NCBI GenBank assembly: GCA_028714995.1
Contig: JAQTLI010000079.1
Location: 1-9,351 of the forward strand
Origin: Methylobacter sp.
Lineage (GTDB): Bacteria; Pseudomonadota; Gammaproteobacteria; Methylococcales; Methylomonadaceae
Direction of reading: 5' to 3'
DNA: 9,351 nucleotides
Shown here: positions 1-6,633 of the stretch, one piece after another
Position numbering within the stretch: the first letter of the stretch is position 1
Layout of the letters: every line of letters starts with the position of its first letter
Made by a program: the position numbers and the translations under genes
Notes under the pieces: generated by a model
Databases searched by the model: none
What the model saw: only the letters and a program-made list of their open reading frames with translations
Told to the model about the DNA's origin: nothing

Positions 1-2
1 GT

Positions 3-443
3 CAGCATTCCGGCTTGATGTATTACACCTTAGGCCAACGGCAGGGCTTGGGCATAGGCGGCGTTAAAGACGCACCGGATGAGCCATGGTACGTGCTTGA
101 GAAAGACCTGAAAAACAATGTGCTGATCGTTGGACAAGGCCACGATCATCCTCTGATGCTGCATAATGTACTCGAAGCCAGCCAGTTGGACTGGTGCAGC
201 AACCGACCATTAACAGAAATCCTGCGCTGTACTGCCAAGACGCGTTACCGGCAGGAAGATCAGGCTTGCCGATTGGAACCTATAGGTCACGACCGCTGCA
301 AAGCGATTTTTGACCAGCCGCAAAGAGCCATTACCCCAGGGCAGTCCGTCGTTTTTTACGATGGTGAAATATGCCTGGGCGGCGGAATAATCGAATCCAA
401 AGCTTCCGTTCCTAACTCACGCTCCTTACCTACATCCCTGTAG
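3..443 (+). CDS. mnmA: tRNA-specific 2-thiouridylase MnmA, C-terminal part (5' end outside window)
   Basis: This is the C-terminal 146 residues of MnmA, the cytoplasmic ATP-dependent enzyme that puts sulfur on U34 of Lys, Glu and Gln tRNAs, receiving sulfur through the Tus relay. The frame is open to the left edge and reads QHSGLMYYTLGQRQGLGIGG, the conserved segment that opens the family's C-terminal region. EPWYVLEKD, KTRYRQ, TPGQSVVFYDGE and CLGGGIIE follow in the E. coli order. The PP-loop ATP site and the catalytic cysteine pair lie upstream, outside the window, so activity cannot be judged. An internal TTG/ATG near position 15 is not a real start, because homology continues upstream of it. 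The protein runs about eight residues past the usual end after GGGIIE, and this Ser/Pro-rich tail overlaps a small hairpin. The gene is followed 46 bp later by purB on the same strand. Confidence 0.96.
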   Translation, partial: QHSGLMYYTLGQRQGLGIGGVKDAPDEPWYVLEKDLKNNVLIVGQGHDHPLMLHNVLEASQLDWCSNRPLTEILRCTAKTRYRQEDQACRLEPIGHDRCKAIFDQPQRAITPGQSVVFYDGEICLGGGIIESKASVPNSRSLPTSL

Positions 444-444
444 G
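429..444. repeat. Perfect 6-bp inverted repeat spanning the mnmA stop codon
   Basis: CCTACA and TGTAGG flank a TCCC loop, and the mnmA stop codon TAG (441-443) lies inside the right arm. Outside the perfect stem, two T/A pairs and one C/G pair extend it imperfectly. No T-run follows, so it is not a standard terminator, and purB begins 46 bp after the stop codon. It could be a REP-like short palindrome that has entered the 3' end of mnmA, or a chance hairpin. Only one copy is visible here. Confidence 0.4.
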
Positions 445-489
445 CAAAGCTAACGAATAACCTACACACTTAAATACCCGGACCAGACC

Positions 490-1854
490 ATGACTAATTT
501 TGCTCTTACCGCTATTTCACCTATCGACGGCCGCTATGCCGGCAAGGTTGAAGAGTTACGACCCGTGTTCAGTGAATACGGCCTGATTCGTTTTCGTGTG
601 CAAGTTGAAGTACGCTGGTTGCAGGCATTAGCTAATCACCCGCTGATTCTTGAAGTCAGCCCATTCAGTGATGCGGCAACACAATTATTGAACAATATAG
701 TCAGTCAATTTTCAGAAACTGATGCGCAACGCGTAAAAGACATTGAGAAAACCACTAATCACGATGTAAAAGCAGTCGAATATTTACTGAAAGAAAAAAT
801 TGCAGGTTGCGCTGAACTGGAAAAAGTCAGCGAGTTTATCCATTTTGCCTGCACTTCTGAAGACATCAACAATTTGTCTTACGGGTTAATGCTTAAAGAA
901 GGCCGTGAAGTTATCGTTGCGCAAATCAGGGACTGCATAGCCGCGCTCAAGAAAATTGCCGTAGAAACAGCCAGTCAGCCGATGCTGTCTCGCACACACG
1001 GACAATCCGCCAGTCCAACCACAACCGGCAAGGAATTCGCCAACGTAGCCGCTCGAATGCAACGCCAGAAAGACCAGCTGGAAGCCGTGCAGTTATTAGG
1101 AAAAATAAATGGTGCAGTCGGCAATTATAATGCTCACTGCATTGCGTATCCTGATGTGGATTGGGCCGAATTTGCCAAGAATTTTGTCGAATCGCTAGGG
1201 TTGCAGTGGAATCCTTATACCATCCAGATTGAACCGCACGATTATATTGCCGAGTATTTCCACGCCTTATCGCGTTTTAATACCATCCTGTTGGATTTTG
1301 ATCGTGACATCTGGGGTTATATTTCCTTGGGCTATTTTCGCCAGAGAACCATCGCTGGAGAAATAGGCTCATCTACGATGCCTCATAAAGTCAACCCGAT
1401 TGATTTTGAAAATTCCGAAGGCAATTTGGGTATTGCCAATGCCTTGTTTTCATTTTTGGCCGAAAAATTACCTGTTTCACGCTGGCAGCGAGATTTAACA
1501 GATTCAACCGTGCTGAGAAATATTGGCGTCGGCATCGCTCACACCAGCATAGCCATTCAAGCGAGTTTAAAAGGTATTTCCAAATTACAGATCAATGTCG
1601 ATGCGATTGAGGCTGATCTTAATGCGAACTGGGAAGTGTTGGCAGAACCCATTCAAACCGTAATGCGTCGTTACGGCATTGAAAAGCCTTATGAGAAGTT
1701 AAAAGAGTTGACTAGAGGCCAGCGTATTACGCCGGAACAAATGCAGGCCTTTATTGAGAATCTTGAGATACCGGCAGAAGCCAAAGCAATCTTGCTGGAA
1801 CTGACGCCTCGTAATTACACTGGGTATGCGGAAAAACTGGCTAAGGAAATTTAA
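490..1854 (+). CDS. purB: Adenylosuccinate lyase PurB
   Basis: PurB is a cytoplasmic homotetramer that catalyses two fumarate-releasing steps of purine synthesis: SAICAR to AICAR, and adenylosuccinate to AMP. The 454-residue protein matches the E. coli type (456 residues) along its whole length, starting with TAISPIDGRY. Visible landmarks are TTNHDVKAVEY, FACTSEDINN, SRTHGQ with the catalytic histidine at residue 170, and the fumarase/aspartase superfamily signature GSSTMPHKVNP with the catalytic serine at residue 294 or 295. The C-terminal IQTVMRRYGIEKPYEKLKEL block is also typical. The ATG is the first in-frame start after a stop at 451 and places the N-terminus exactly as in relatives; the ribosome binding site is weak (a GGA about 7 nt upstream). 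No promoter is obvious in the 46-bp gap after mnmA, so cotranscription is likely. A strong terminator follows. Catalytic residues all appear intact. Confidence 0.99.
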   Translation: MTNFALTAISPIDGRYAGKVEELRPVFSEYGLIRFRVQVEVRWLQALANHPLILEVSPFSDAATQLLNNIVSQFSETDAQRVKDIEKTTNHDVKAVEYLLKEKIAGCAELEKVSEFIHFACTSEDINNLSYGLMLKEGREVIVAQIRDCIAALKKIAVETASQPMLSRTHGQSASPTTTGKEFANVAARMQRQKDQLEAVQLLGKINGAVGNYNAHCIAYPDVDWAEFAKNFVESLGLQWNPYTIQIEPHDYIAEYFHALSRFNTILLDFDRDIWGYISLGYFRQRTIAGEIGSSTMPHKVNPIDFENSEGNLGIANALFSFLAEKLPVSRWQRDLTDSTVLRNIGVGIAHTSIAIQASLKGISKLQINVDAIEADLNANWEVLAEPIQTVMRRYGIEKPYEKLKELTRGQRITPEQMQAFIENLEIPAEAKAILLELTPRNYTGYAEKLAKEI

Positions 1855-1873
1855 GAAGTAACGGATTGATATT

Positions 1874-1912
1874 AACGGCGGCAATGATTTTAATCATTGC
1901 CGCCGTTTTTTT
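1874..1912 (+). terminator. Rho-independent terminator of purB
   Basis: A perfect 16-bp inverted repeat (arms 1874-1889 and 1892-1907, starting AACGGCGGCAATGA) folds into a GC-rich-based hairpin with a very short TT apex, in practice a slightly wider loop. It is followed by a run of seven T (1906-1912). It begins 19 nt after the purB stop codon. The convergent glucan synthase gene ends only a few bases to the right. Read on the - strand the same hairpin is followed by AATATC rather than a U-run, so it would be a weaker terminator in that direction, though it may still limit read-through. Confidence 0.93.
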
Positions 1913-1917
1913 ATGGC

Positions 1918-4539
1918 TTAAGGATTTTTGTCTTCATTATCCAGCTCTTCAGCGGCCAGAGCGGATTTATTTGATCCATAGTTTGGCGCTATGCTGATTA
2001 GCAGTGTTAGCAAAGCGGCAACATAGGGAACAGCTTGCACTGACAATATGGCTATCCATAGTCGGCCGCTAAAATTATCGAAATGCTCTATAGAAGCCAT
2101 CGAGCCGATAGCTGTACCTAGCAGTATTAACAATAATAATTCCTGCCTTATCGTCATTAATCCGGTGAATAACGGACCCTGTTTTTCATACTTGGGCGTA
2201 CGCATAAACGGTTTTCCGGAAGTAAACAAGCCTTGCACTGTGCCTTTGGCGACAGTATGGGTTAAAGCCAGTCCGGATAATGCGGCGCCTAAGGATTGCC
2301 AGATAGAGCACGGTACACGCGCTTGATAAAGCCATAAGCCCCGCAGAATTTTAAAGCTGAATAATCCAACTGTAGGTAATAAAAATACATTGGAAGGCAA
2401 TTCGCTATGTATTGGATCATACAGGATTACTGCAGTTAATAATAAGCTGGTTGTGGTGAATAACAGCGCTAAGGCATCTGAAAACCACGGTAGCCATCCG
2501 GCAATAAAATAGTACTTTTGCGCCGGCGTTAGCGGAGATTTTTTAGTAGGCAAAAAGCTGCGCCAATGTGCCTTGATGATCTGCATTGCGCCATAAACCC
2601 AGCGAAAGCGTTGTGTCATATAGCCTGACATAGTATCCGGCATCAGGCCGCGGCCAAATGAGTCCTTGACATATACTGAGTCATAGCCGGCTTCGTACAG
2701 GCGTAAACCCAATTCACTGTCTTCACAAATACACCATTCCGCCCATTTACCGACTTCCAGCAAGGCTGATTTTCTAATCATGGTCATCGTGCCATGCTGA
2801 ATAATGGCGTTGTATTCGTTGCGTTGCACCATGCCGATATTAAAAAATCCGGCATATTCCCAGTAACAAAAGGATTTAAAGGTGCTTAAGTGGCGATCAC
2901 GATAATCCTGTGGCGATTGCACAAAGCCGACATTTTCATTGTCGAAATAGGGCACCATCGATTTTAGCCAGTCAGGGGATAGTATGTAATCACTGTCAAT
3001 CACAGCAATAATTTCGGCATCGGGAGCGGTTTGTTCTAGCGCATGGTTAATAGCGCCTGCTTTGAACCCGGGCCAGTTTTCAAGATGGAAGAACCGGAAC
3101 ATCGGTCCAAGGCGTTCGCAGTCATCACGCACGGGCTCCCAAACAGCAGGATCTTTGGTGTTGTTGTCCATCACCAGAACTTCCAGATTCGGATAGTCTA
3201 CTTTCGCCAATGCTTCCAGTGTCTTGCGCACCATGGCAGGTGGCTCGTTATGGATGGGTAAATGTAAGGATACCTTGGGATATTTGAAATCCGCTGTGGG
3301 CGTAAGCGGTTTAAAAGTCCTTGCGGTGTTTCTGTGCCATATAACTTCCGCAATTTCCAGGCTTTCTATTAATAAGATAGTCGCAGCCATTACCTGCATC
3401 AGTATGAGGATGCCCCAGAATACGATGGTAAGGTTGGTTTGGTATTGTTGGGCTCCAATTGAAGCCGACCAGAAAATAACAGAGACCGCAAGATTGGCAA
3501 TCAGGCCAAAAAACAGCAGACCTGGTAATTTCAAGCTTCGTCGGGTAAATAAAAACAAAGTCATTAGTACGAAACTGAAAACAGCCGCACCTGCTGCCCA
3601 GTGTTCCCAGCCGGGCATGGCCAATACAGCCTCATCCATGGGGTATTTGGGTTGGCGATCCGCATCAAAGATACCCCAATAAGCTCCGGCTGAACCTTCT
3701 ATGGATTTTTTCCATGGCTGGTCAAAGGCTTCGACAATGTAATAAGTGATGCCTTCTTTATCAGCACGGTTCAGGAATTCGCGCAGAAACTTTGCCTGGT
3801 TAGGTCTTGATGCAGTGGCATGTTTAAAAGGTTGACCGTCAGAAGGCCAGCCAACTTCAGTGATGATAACAGGTTTATTAGGATACGCTTTTTGCACGTC
3901 ATGAAAACGGTCAAACACATAGTCAACCGCATCCTCTGCGGCAATGCCTTCCCAATATGGCAGGATATGGACAGCTATAAAATCGACTTCTGCAACGAGT
4001 TCAGGATGTTTAAGCCAAACATCCCAGGTTTCTGATGTACTAACAGGTCTCCATGTGTTTCGTTTTACTTCCCGGATATATTCAATCAGTTGTTCTGCAG
4101 TAATATCGGCGCGTAGTAGAACCTCGTTACCCACCATAACACGAACAATTTTGGGATTATTCTGACGGCTGACATTGATTAAGGTTTCAATTTCTTGTCT
4201 ATTTTTTTCAAGATTGCCATCAATCCAGGCACCTACAGTCGTATTCAGATTGTGTTTGGCGGCCAGTTCAGGAATCTTGTCCAGTCCTTTGAGTACACTA
4301 TAAGTACGCACGGCATGGACTTTGTTAGCCAGTAGAGCCAAGTCGCTATCGATATCAGCTTCGCTAGGAAACGTATTGCTTGTCTGTGTATCTTGCTTCC
4401 GCATGGGATCAAAGGTAACCCCCATGGTTGTCTTAGTCCATGGTTGTATTTGCAAGGGGTTATTAACATAGCTCCAAATGCTAAAGTTAATAATAACGAG
4501 CGATGCGAGTGCAATTAGTGTGACTAACGTTTTTTTCAT
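1918..4539 (-). CDS. ndvB: NdvB-like GH17-GT2 fusion, membrane beta-glucan synthase/transglycosylase
   Basis: This 873-residue inner-membrane protein has two enzymatic modules. After a hydrophobic signal anchor (residues 5-24), residues about 35-310 form a GH17-type domain, presumably periplasmic, with the acid/base glutamate in VGNEV (E139) and the nucleophile in ITEVGWPS (E228). Two or three membrane helices (about 313-332, 340-360, 370-392) lead to a cytoplasmic GT2 domain. Its processive-synthase signature is complete: D458, DSD at 515-517, ED at 606-607, and QRFRW at 643-647. Further helices lie near 676-707, 716-738, 797-815 and 826-851. This GH17 plus GT2 architecture is that of Bradyrhizobium and Pseudomonas NdvB, where the synthase makes beta-1,3-glucan from UDP-glucose and the GH17 module remodels or cyclises it. 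The exact product cannot be read from sequence. The signal anchor supports the ATG; an AGAAGG lies rather far upstream (15 nt). It converges on purB and is probably its own transcription unit. Confidence 0.85.
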   Translation of the reverse strand: MKKTLVTLIALASLVIINFSIWSYVNNPLQIQPWTKTTMGVTFDPMRKQDTQTSNTFPSEADIDSDLALLANKVHAVRTYSVLKGLDKIPELAAKHNLNTTVGAWIDGNLEKNRQEIETLINVSRQNNPKIVRVMVGNEVLLRADITAEQLIEYIREVKRNTWRPVSTSETWDVWLKHPELVAEVDFIAVHILPYWEGIAAEDAVDYVFDRFHDVQKAYPNKPVIITEVGWPSDGQPFKHATASRPNQAKFLREFLNRADKEGITYYIVEAFDQPWKKSIEGSAGAYWGIFDADRQPKYPMDEAVLAMPGWEHWAAGAAVFSFVLMTLFLFTRRSLKLPGLLFFGLIANLAVSVIFWSASIGAQQYQTNLTIVFWGILILMQVMAATILLIESLEIAEVIWHRNTARTFKPLTPTADFKYPKVSLHLPIHNEPPAMVRKTLEALAKVDYPNLEVLVMDNNTKDPAVWEPVRDDCERLGPMFRFFHLENWPGFKAGAINHALEQTAPDAEIIAVIDSDYILSPDWLKSMVPYFDNENVGFVQSPQDYRDRHLSTFKSFCYWEYAGFFNIGMVQRNEYNAIIQHGTMTMIRKSALLEVGKWAEWCICEDSELGLRLYEAGYDSVYVKDSFGRGLMPDTMSGYMTQRFRWVYGAMQIIKAHWRSFLPTKKSPLTPAQKYYFIAGWLPWFSDALALLFTTTSLLLTAVILYDPIHSELPSNVFLLPTVGLFSFKILRGLWLYQARVPCSIWQSLGAALSGLALTHTVAKGTVQGLFTSGKPFMRTPKYEKQGPLFTGLMTIRQELLLLILLGTAIGSMASIEHFDNFSGRLWIAILSVQAVPYVAALLTLLISIAPNYGSNKSALAAEELDNEDKNP

Positions 4540-4737
4540 CTGAGTACTCGAAAACCTTCTGTGTTAAGCGAAAAATATTGGATTGATAGGGAATTCTAAA
4601 AAAGTCATACAGCGGAACTTTTTTATTTAATGAAATATCTACATTGCCTTGTTTTACAAGGCTACTGCGCCATTTATGGATGACTATTTTACACGTGTTC
4701 TAAAATGAGCAAGAATATATTTGATCAGCTGAAGCCG
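4540..4737. other. Intergenic region upstream of the glucan synthase gene
   Basis: About 200 bp of AT-rich sequence separates the small membrane protein genes from the GH17-GT2 gene and must contain that gene's promoter if it is independently transcribed. I see no convincing -35/-10 pair. The best weak candidate on the - strand is CTTGCT then, 16 nt later, TAAAAT, which overlaps the palindrome at 4686-4706. A second small hairpin (GCCTTG, 5-nt loop, CAAGGC, 4646-4662) has no T-run on either side and so does not look like a terminator. No conserved gene or RNA is recognisable. Confidence 0.5.
4686..4706. promoter_or_regulatory. Imperfect 21-bp palindrome around ACACGTGT
   Basis: ATTTTA and TAAAAT arms flank a centre that contains the perfect 8-bp palindrome ACACGTGT (4691-4698). 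The two symmetry centres are offset by one base pair, so the whole is imperfect. It lies 31 bp beyond the end of the second small membrane protein gene and about 150 bp upstream of the glucan synthase start. It could be an operator, or a weak hairpin between the two transcription units. It resembles no operator I can name, so the assignment is tentative. Confidence 0.25.
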
Positions 4738-4929
4738 TTACAAATCTTGCTTTACGTCGTCTTTTAAGTTTGGCCAATGGGTAAATGCAAAGACCCAGAT
4801 CATGATGATATTAACGACGGGAATCAATAGACAAAATACCCAGCCTTTATAAATCCCGGCCTTATCCAGTATTTTGGCGCCCAGCCATAGAGTGAAGGCT
4901 ATAAAGGCTGCTATAAGGATAAATTCCAC
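4738..4929 (-). CDS. Small two-helix membrane protein of unknown function (second of a pair)
   Basis: I do not recognise a named function. The 63-residue product has a hydrophobic helix at about residues 3-19, a short loop LDKAGIYKGW, a second helix at about 31-50 containing LLIPVVNI, and a charged, mostly acidic tail (KDDVKQDL). The KAG-x4-W-x6-P pattern resembles many small bacterial membrane proteins annotated only as hypothetical. It aligns without gaps to its upstream neighbour: KAG (23-25), W30 and P37 here match KAG (27-29), W34 and P41 there. The start is GTG, overlapping by one base the TAG stop of that neighbour, with a GAAGAG ribosome binding site 8 nt upstream; this points to translational coupling. 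The two hydrophobic helices and conserved spacing make a chance reading frame unlikely. Membrane insertion is inferred; partner and role are unknown. Confidence 0.75.
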   Translation of the reverse strand: MEFILIAAFIAFTLWLGAKILDKAGIYKGWVFCLLIPVVNIIMIWVFAFTHWPNLKDDVKQDL

Positions 4930-5132
4930 TATAAACGCTCTTCATGGTCTTTACGGGTAGACCAAGGCATCAAGGCCAGTTGCAAGAAGATCAATAACAA
5001 CCCGAAGCCAGGTAAAAACACTAATAACGCCCATGCAGGGTGGAATCCGGCTTTTCTGTATATTAAACCAATCGGCAGGATAATCATTAAGCCAACGATG
5101 ATAATGCGACCGAATTCTGGAAATAAATACAT
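4929..5132 (-). CDS. Small two-helix membrane protein of unknown function (first of a pair)
   Basis: The function is unknown. The 67-residue product has a hydrophobic helix at about residues 9-25, a loop YRKAGFHPAW, a second strongly hydrophobic helix at about 35-54, then PW and a charged tail (STRKDHEERL). The KAG loop with a following Trp and Pro matches the downstream protein position for position, so the two look like a tandem duplication that has diverged. The ATG is preceded by a modest site (GAG, 8 nt upstream). The gene starts 49 bp after the lpd stop codon, on the same strand and with no visible terminator, so it may belong to the pyruvate dehydrogenase transcript. A link to the complex is not shown by the sequence; the enzymes are soluble and these proteins are membrane-embedded. 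A shared transcript may reflect position only. Confidence 0.75.
   Translation of the reverse strand: MYLFPEFGRIIIVGLMIILPIGLIYRKAGFHPAWALLVFLPGFGLLLIFLQLALMPWSTRKDHEERL
4938..4943 (-). promoter_or_regulatory. Ribosome binding site supporting the GTG start at 4929
   Basis: GAAGAG on the - strand stands 8 nt before the GTG codon and inside the coding region of the preceding small gene. Together with the one-base TAG/GTG overlap it supports the non-ATG start and coupled translation of the pair. Confidence 0.55.
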
Positions 5133-5181
5133 GCTGTTTTCTCGTATATTTAAAAGACTGAATTTGGTCGCAGGGTATAAA

Positions 5182-6618
5182 TCAATTCTTTTTTATATAA
5201 AGGTCAGTAATCGAGCCGGTAATCATTTCAGCGGCAAAACCAAATGTTTCTGACAGCGTCGGATGCGGATGGATAGTCAAGCCGATGTCTTCTGCATCTG
5301 CACCCATTTCCAGAGCCAGTACCGCCTCGGCAATCAATTCGCCGGCATTGGTGCCGACCATGCCTGCGCCGAGAATCCTGCCTGTTTCCTTATCGCAGAT
5401 CATTTTGGTCAAGCCTTCCTTGCGGCCAATACTCAATGAACGCCCACTGGCTGCCCAAGGGAAAACGGCTTTTTCGTACTCAATGCCTTGCTGTATTGCG
5501 TGATTTTCGGTCAGTCCCATCCACGCTATTTCCGGGTCAGTATAAGCAACGGAAGGAATGGTTAAGGCATCAAATCCGGCTTTGTGTCCAACAGCTACTT
5601 CAGCCGCCACTTTGCCTTCATGTACGGCCTTATGAGCGAGCATGGGGTTGCCCACTATGTCACCAATGGCAAAAATATGAGGCACATTGGTACGCTGTTG
5701 CTTATCAACCGTTATAAAGCCGAATTCATCGATATTAACGCCAGCCAGTTCGGCGCCAATTAATTTGCCGTTAGGCCTGCGTCCTACGGCGACTAAAACA
5801 GCATCAAACAGCTCTGATTCCGGCGCGCCTTTACCTTCAAAGGCAACTTTCAGCCCATTTTTGTCGGCTTCGATGGAAGTGACGCGTGTTTCCAGCCAGA
5901 TGTTTTTATATTGCTTTTTAATGCGGCGGTACAGCGGAGTTACCAGGTCATTATCGCAACCGGGGATGATCTGCTCCATCAGCTCGACTACGCTGATTTC
6001 CGATCCGAATGCATGGTAAACCGTGGCCATTTCCAGGCCAATAATGCCTCCGCCGACAATCAACAGTTTTTTCGGGATTTCTTTCAATGCCAAGGCATCG
6101 GTTGAATCCATCAGGCGAGGGTCATCATTAGGGAAGGTCGGTATTTTGGTGGGTTGTGATCCGGCTGCAATAATCGCCTGATCAAAACTGACGGTTTTAA
6201 CACCCGCTTCGGTTTGCACCTCGACTGTGTTGCTGGAAGTGAATTTGCCTGTACCTTGTATGACTGTTACTTTGCGCTGTTTTGCCAGACGAGCCAATCC
6301 ATCATTTAGACTTCCGGTAACGCTTTGTTTCCACTCGCGAATTTTGTCGAAATCAAGTGTCGGTTTACCGAAACTGACGCCGTGCTGTCCGAATTCGTCT
6401 GCTTCATGAATGACCTGGGCCGCATGCAGCAGGGCTTTGGAAGGAATGCAGCCGACATTAAGGCAAACGCCGCCCAGCACCGGAAAGCGTTCGATCAATA
6501 TCACTTGCTTGCCCAGGTCGGCAGCGCGGAATGCAGCCGTGTAGCCGCCGGGACCGCCGCCCAATACCAGAACTTCTGTATGCAGCTTGGTTTCGTTAAT
6601 CTCTGGATTAGCGTCCAT
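5182..6618 (-). CDS. lpdA: Dihydrolipoyl dehydrogenase (E3 of pyruvate dehydrogenase)
   Basis: E3 is an FAD flavoprotein that reoxidises dihydrolipoyl groups on E2 and passes the electrons to NAD+. The 478-residue protein has the expected order. The FAD-binding Rossmann motif GGGPGGY is at 20-26, and the redox-active disulfide GGVCLNVGCIPSK has cysteines at 52 and 57. The NAD-binding motif GGGIIGLE is at 189-196, and the second FAD motif, ending IFAIGD, is at 315-320. The C-terminal dimer-interface active site HPHPTLSE has H452 and E457. There is no extra N-terminal lipoyl domain, unlike some E3 proteins; length is close to E. coli Lpd (474). The ATG has a very good ribosome binding site (AAGGGAAG) in the 15-bp gap after aceF. 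It is in an operon with aceE and aceF, so its main client is pyruvate dehydrogenase, although the same E3 often also serves 2-oxoglutarate dehydrogenase and glycine cleavage. All catalytic residues are present. Confidence 0.98.
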   Translation of the reverse strand: MDANPEINETKLHTEVLVLGGGPGGYTAAFRAADLGKQVILIERFPVLGGVCLNVGCIPSKALLHAAQVIHEADEFGQHGVSFGKPTLDFDKIREWKQSVTGSLNDGLARLAKQRKVTVIQGTGKFTSSNTVEVQTEAGVKTVSFDQAIIAAGSQPTKIPTFPNDDPRLMDSTDALALKEIPKKLLIVGGGIIGLEMATVYHAFGSEISVVELMEQIIPGCDNDLVTPLYRRIKKQYKNIWLETRVTSIEADKNGLKVAFEGKGAPESELFDAVLVAVGRRPNGKLIGAELAGVNIDEFGFITVDKQQRTNVPHIFAIGDIVGNPMLAHKAVHEGKVAAEVAVGHKAGFDALTIPSVAYTDPEIAWMGLTENHAIQQGIEYEKAVFPWAASGRSLSIGRKEGLTKMICDKETGRILGAGMVGTNAGELIAEAVLALEMGADAEDIGLTIHPHPTLSETFGFAAEMITGSITDLYIKKN

Positions 6619-6623
6619 ATTAT

Positions 6624-6631
6624 CTTCCCTT
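6624..6631 (-). promoter_or_regulatory. Strong ribosome binding site of lpd
   Basis: AAGGGAAG on the - strand lies 5 nt before the lpd ATG and just after the aceF stop codon (6634-6636). It fixes the lpd start and shows that lpd is translated from the same message with its own strong initiation site. Confidence 0.75.
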
Positions 6632-6633
6632 GA

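Noticed and set aside
3224..3682. Open frame of 152 codons on the + strand inside the glucan synthase gene
   Set aside because: It is antisense to the strongly conserved GT2 and membrane regions and its translation shows no recognisable domain.
4646..4662. Hairpin GCCTTG-TTTTA-CAAGGC as a terminator for the small membrane gene transcript
   Set aside because: The stem is only 6 bp and no T-run follows on either strand; it could be chance.
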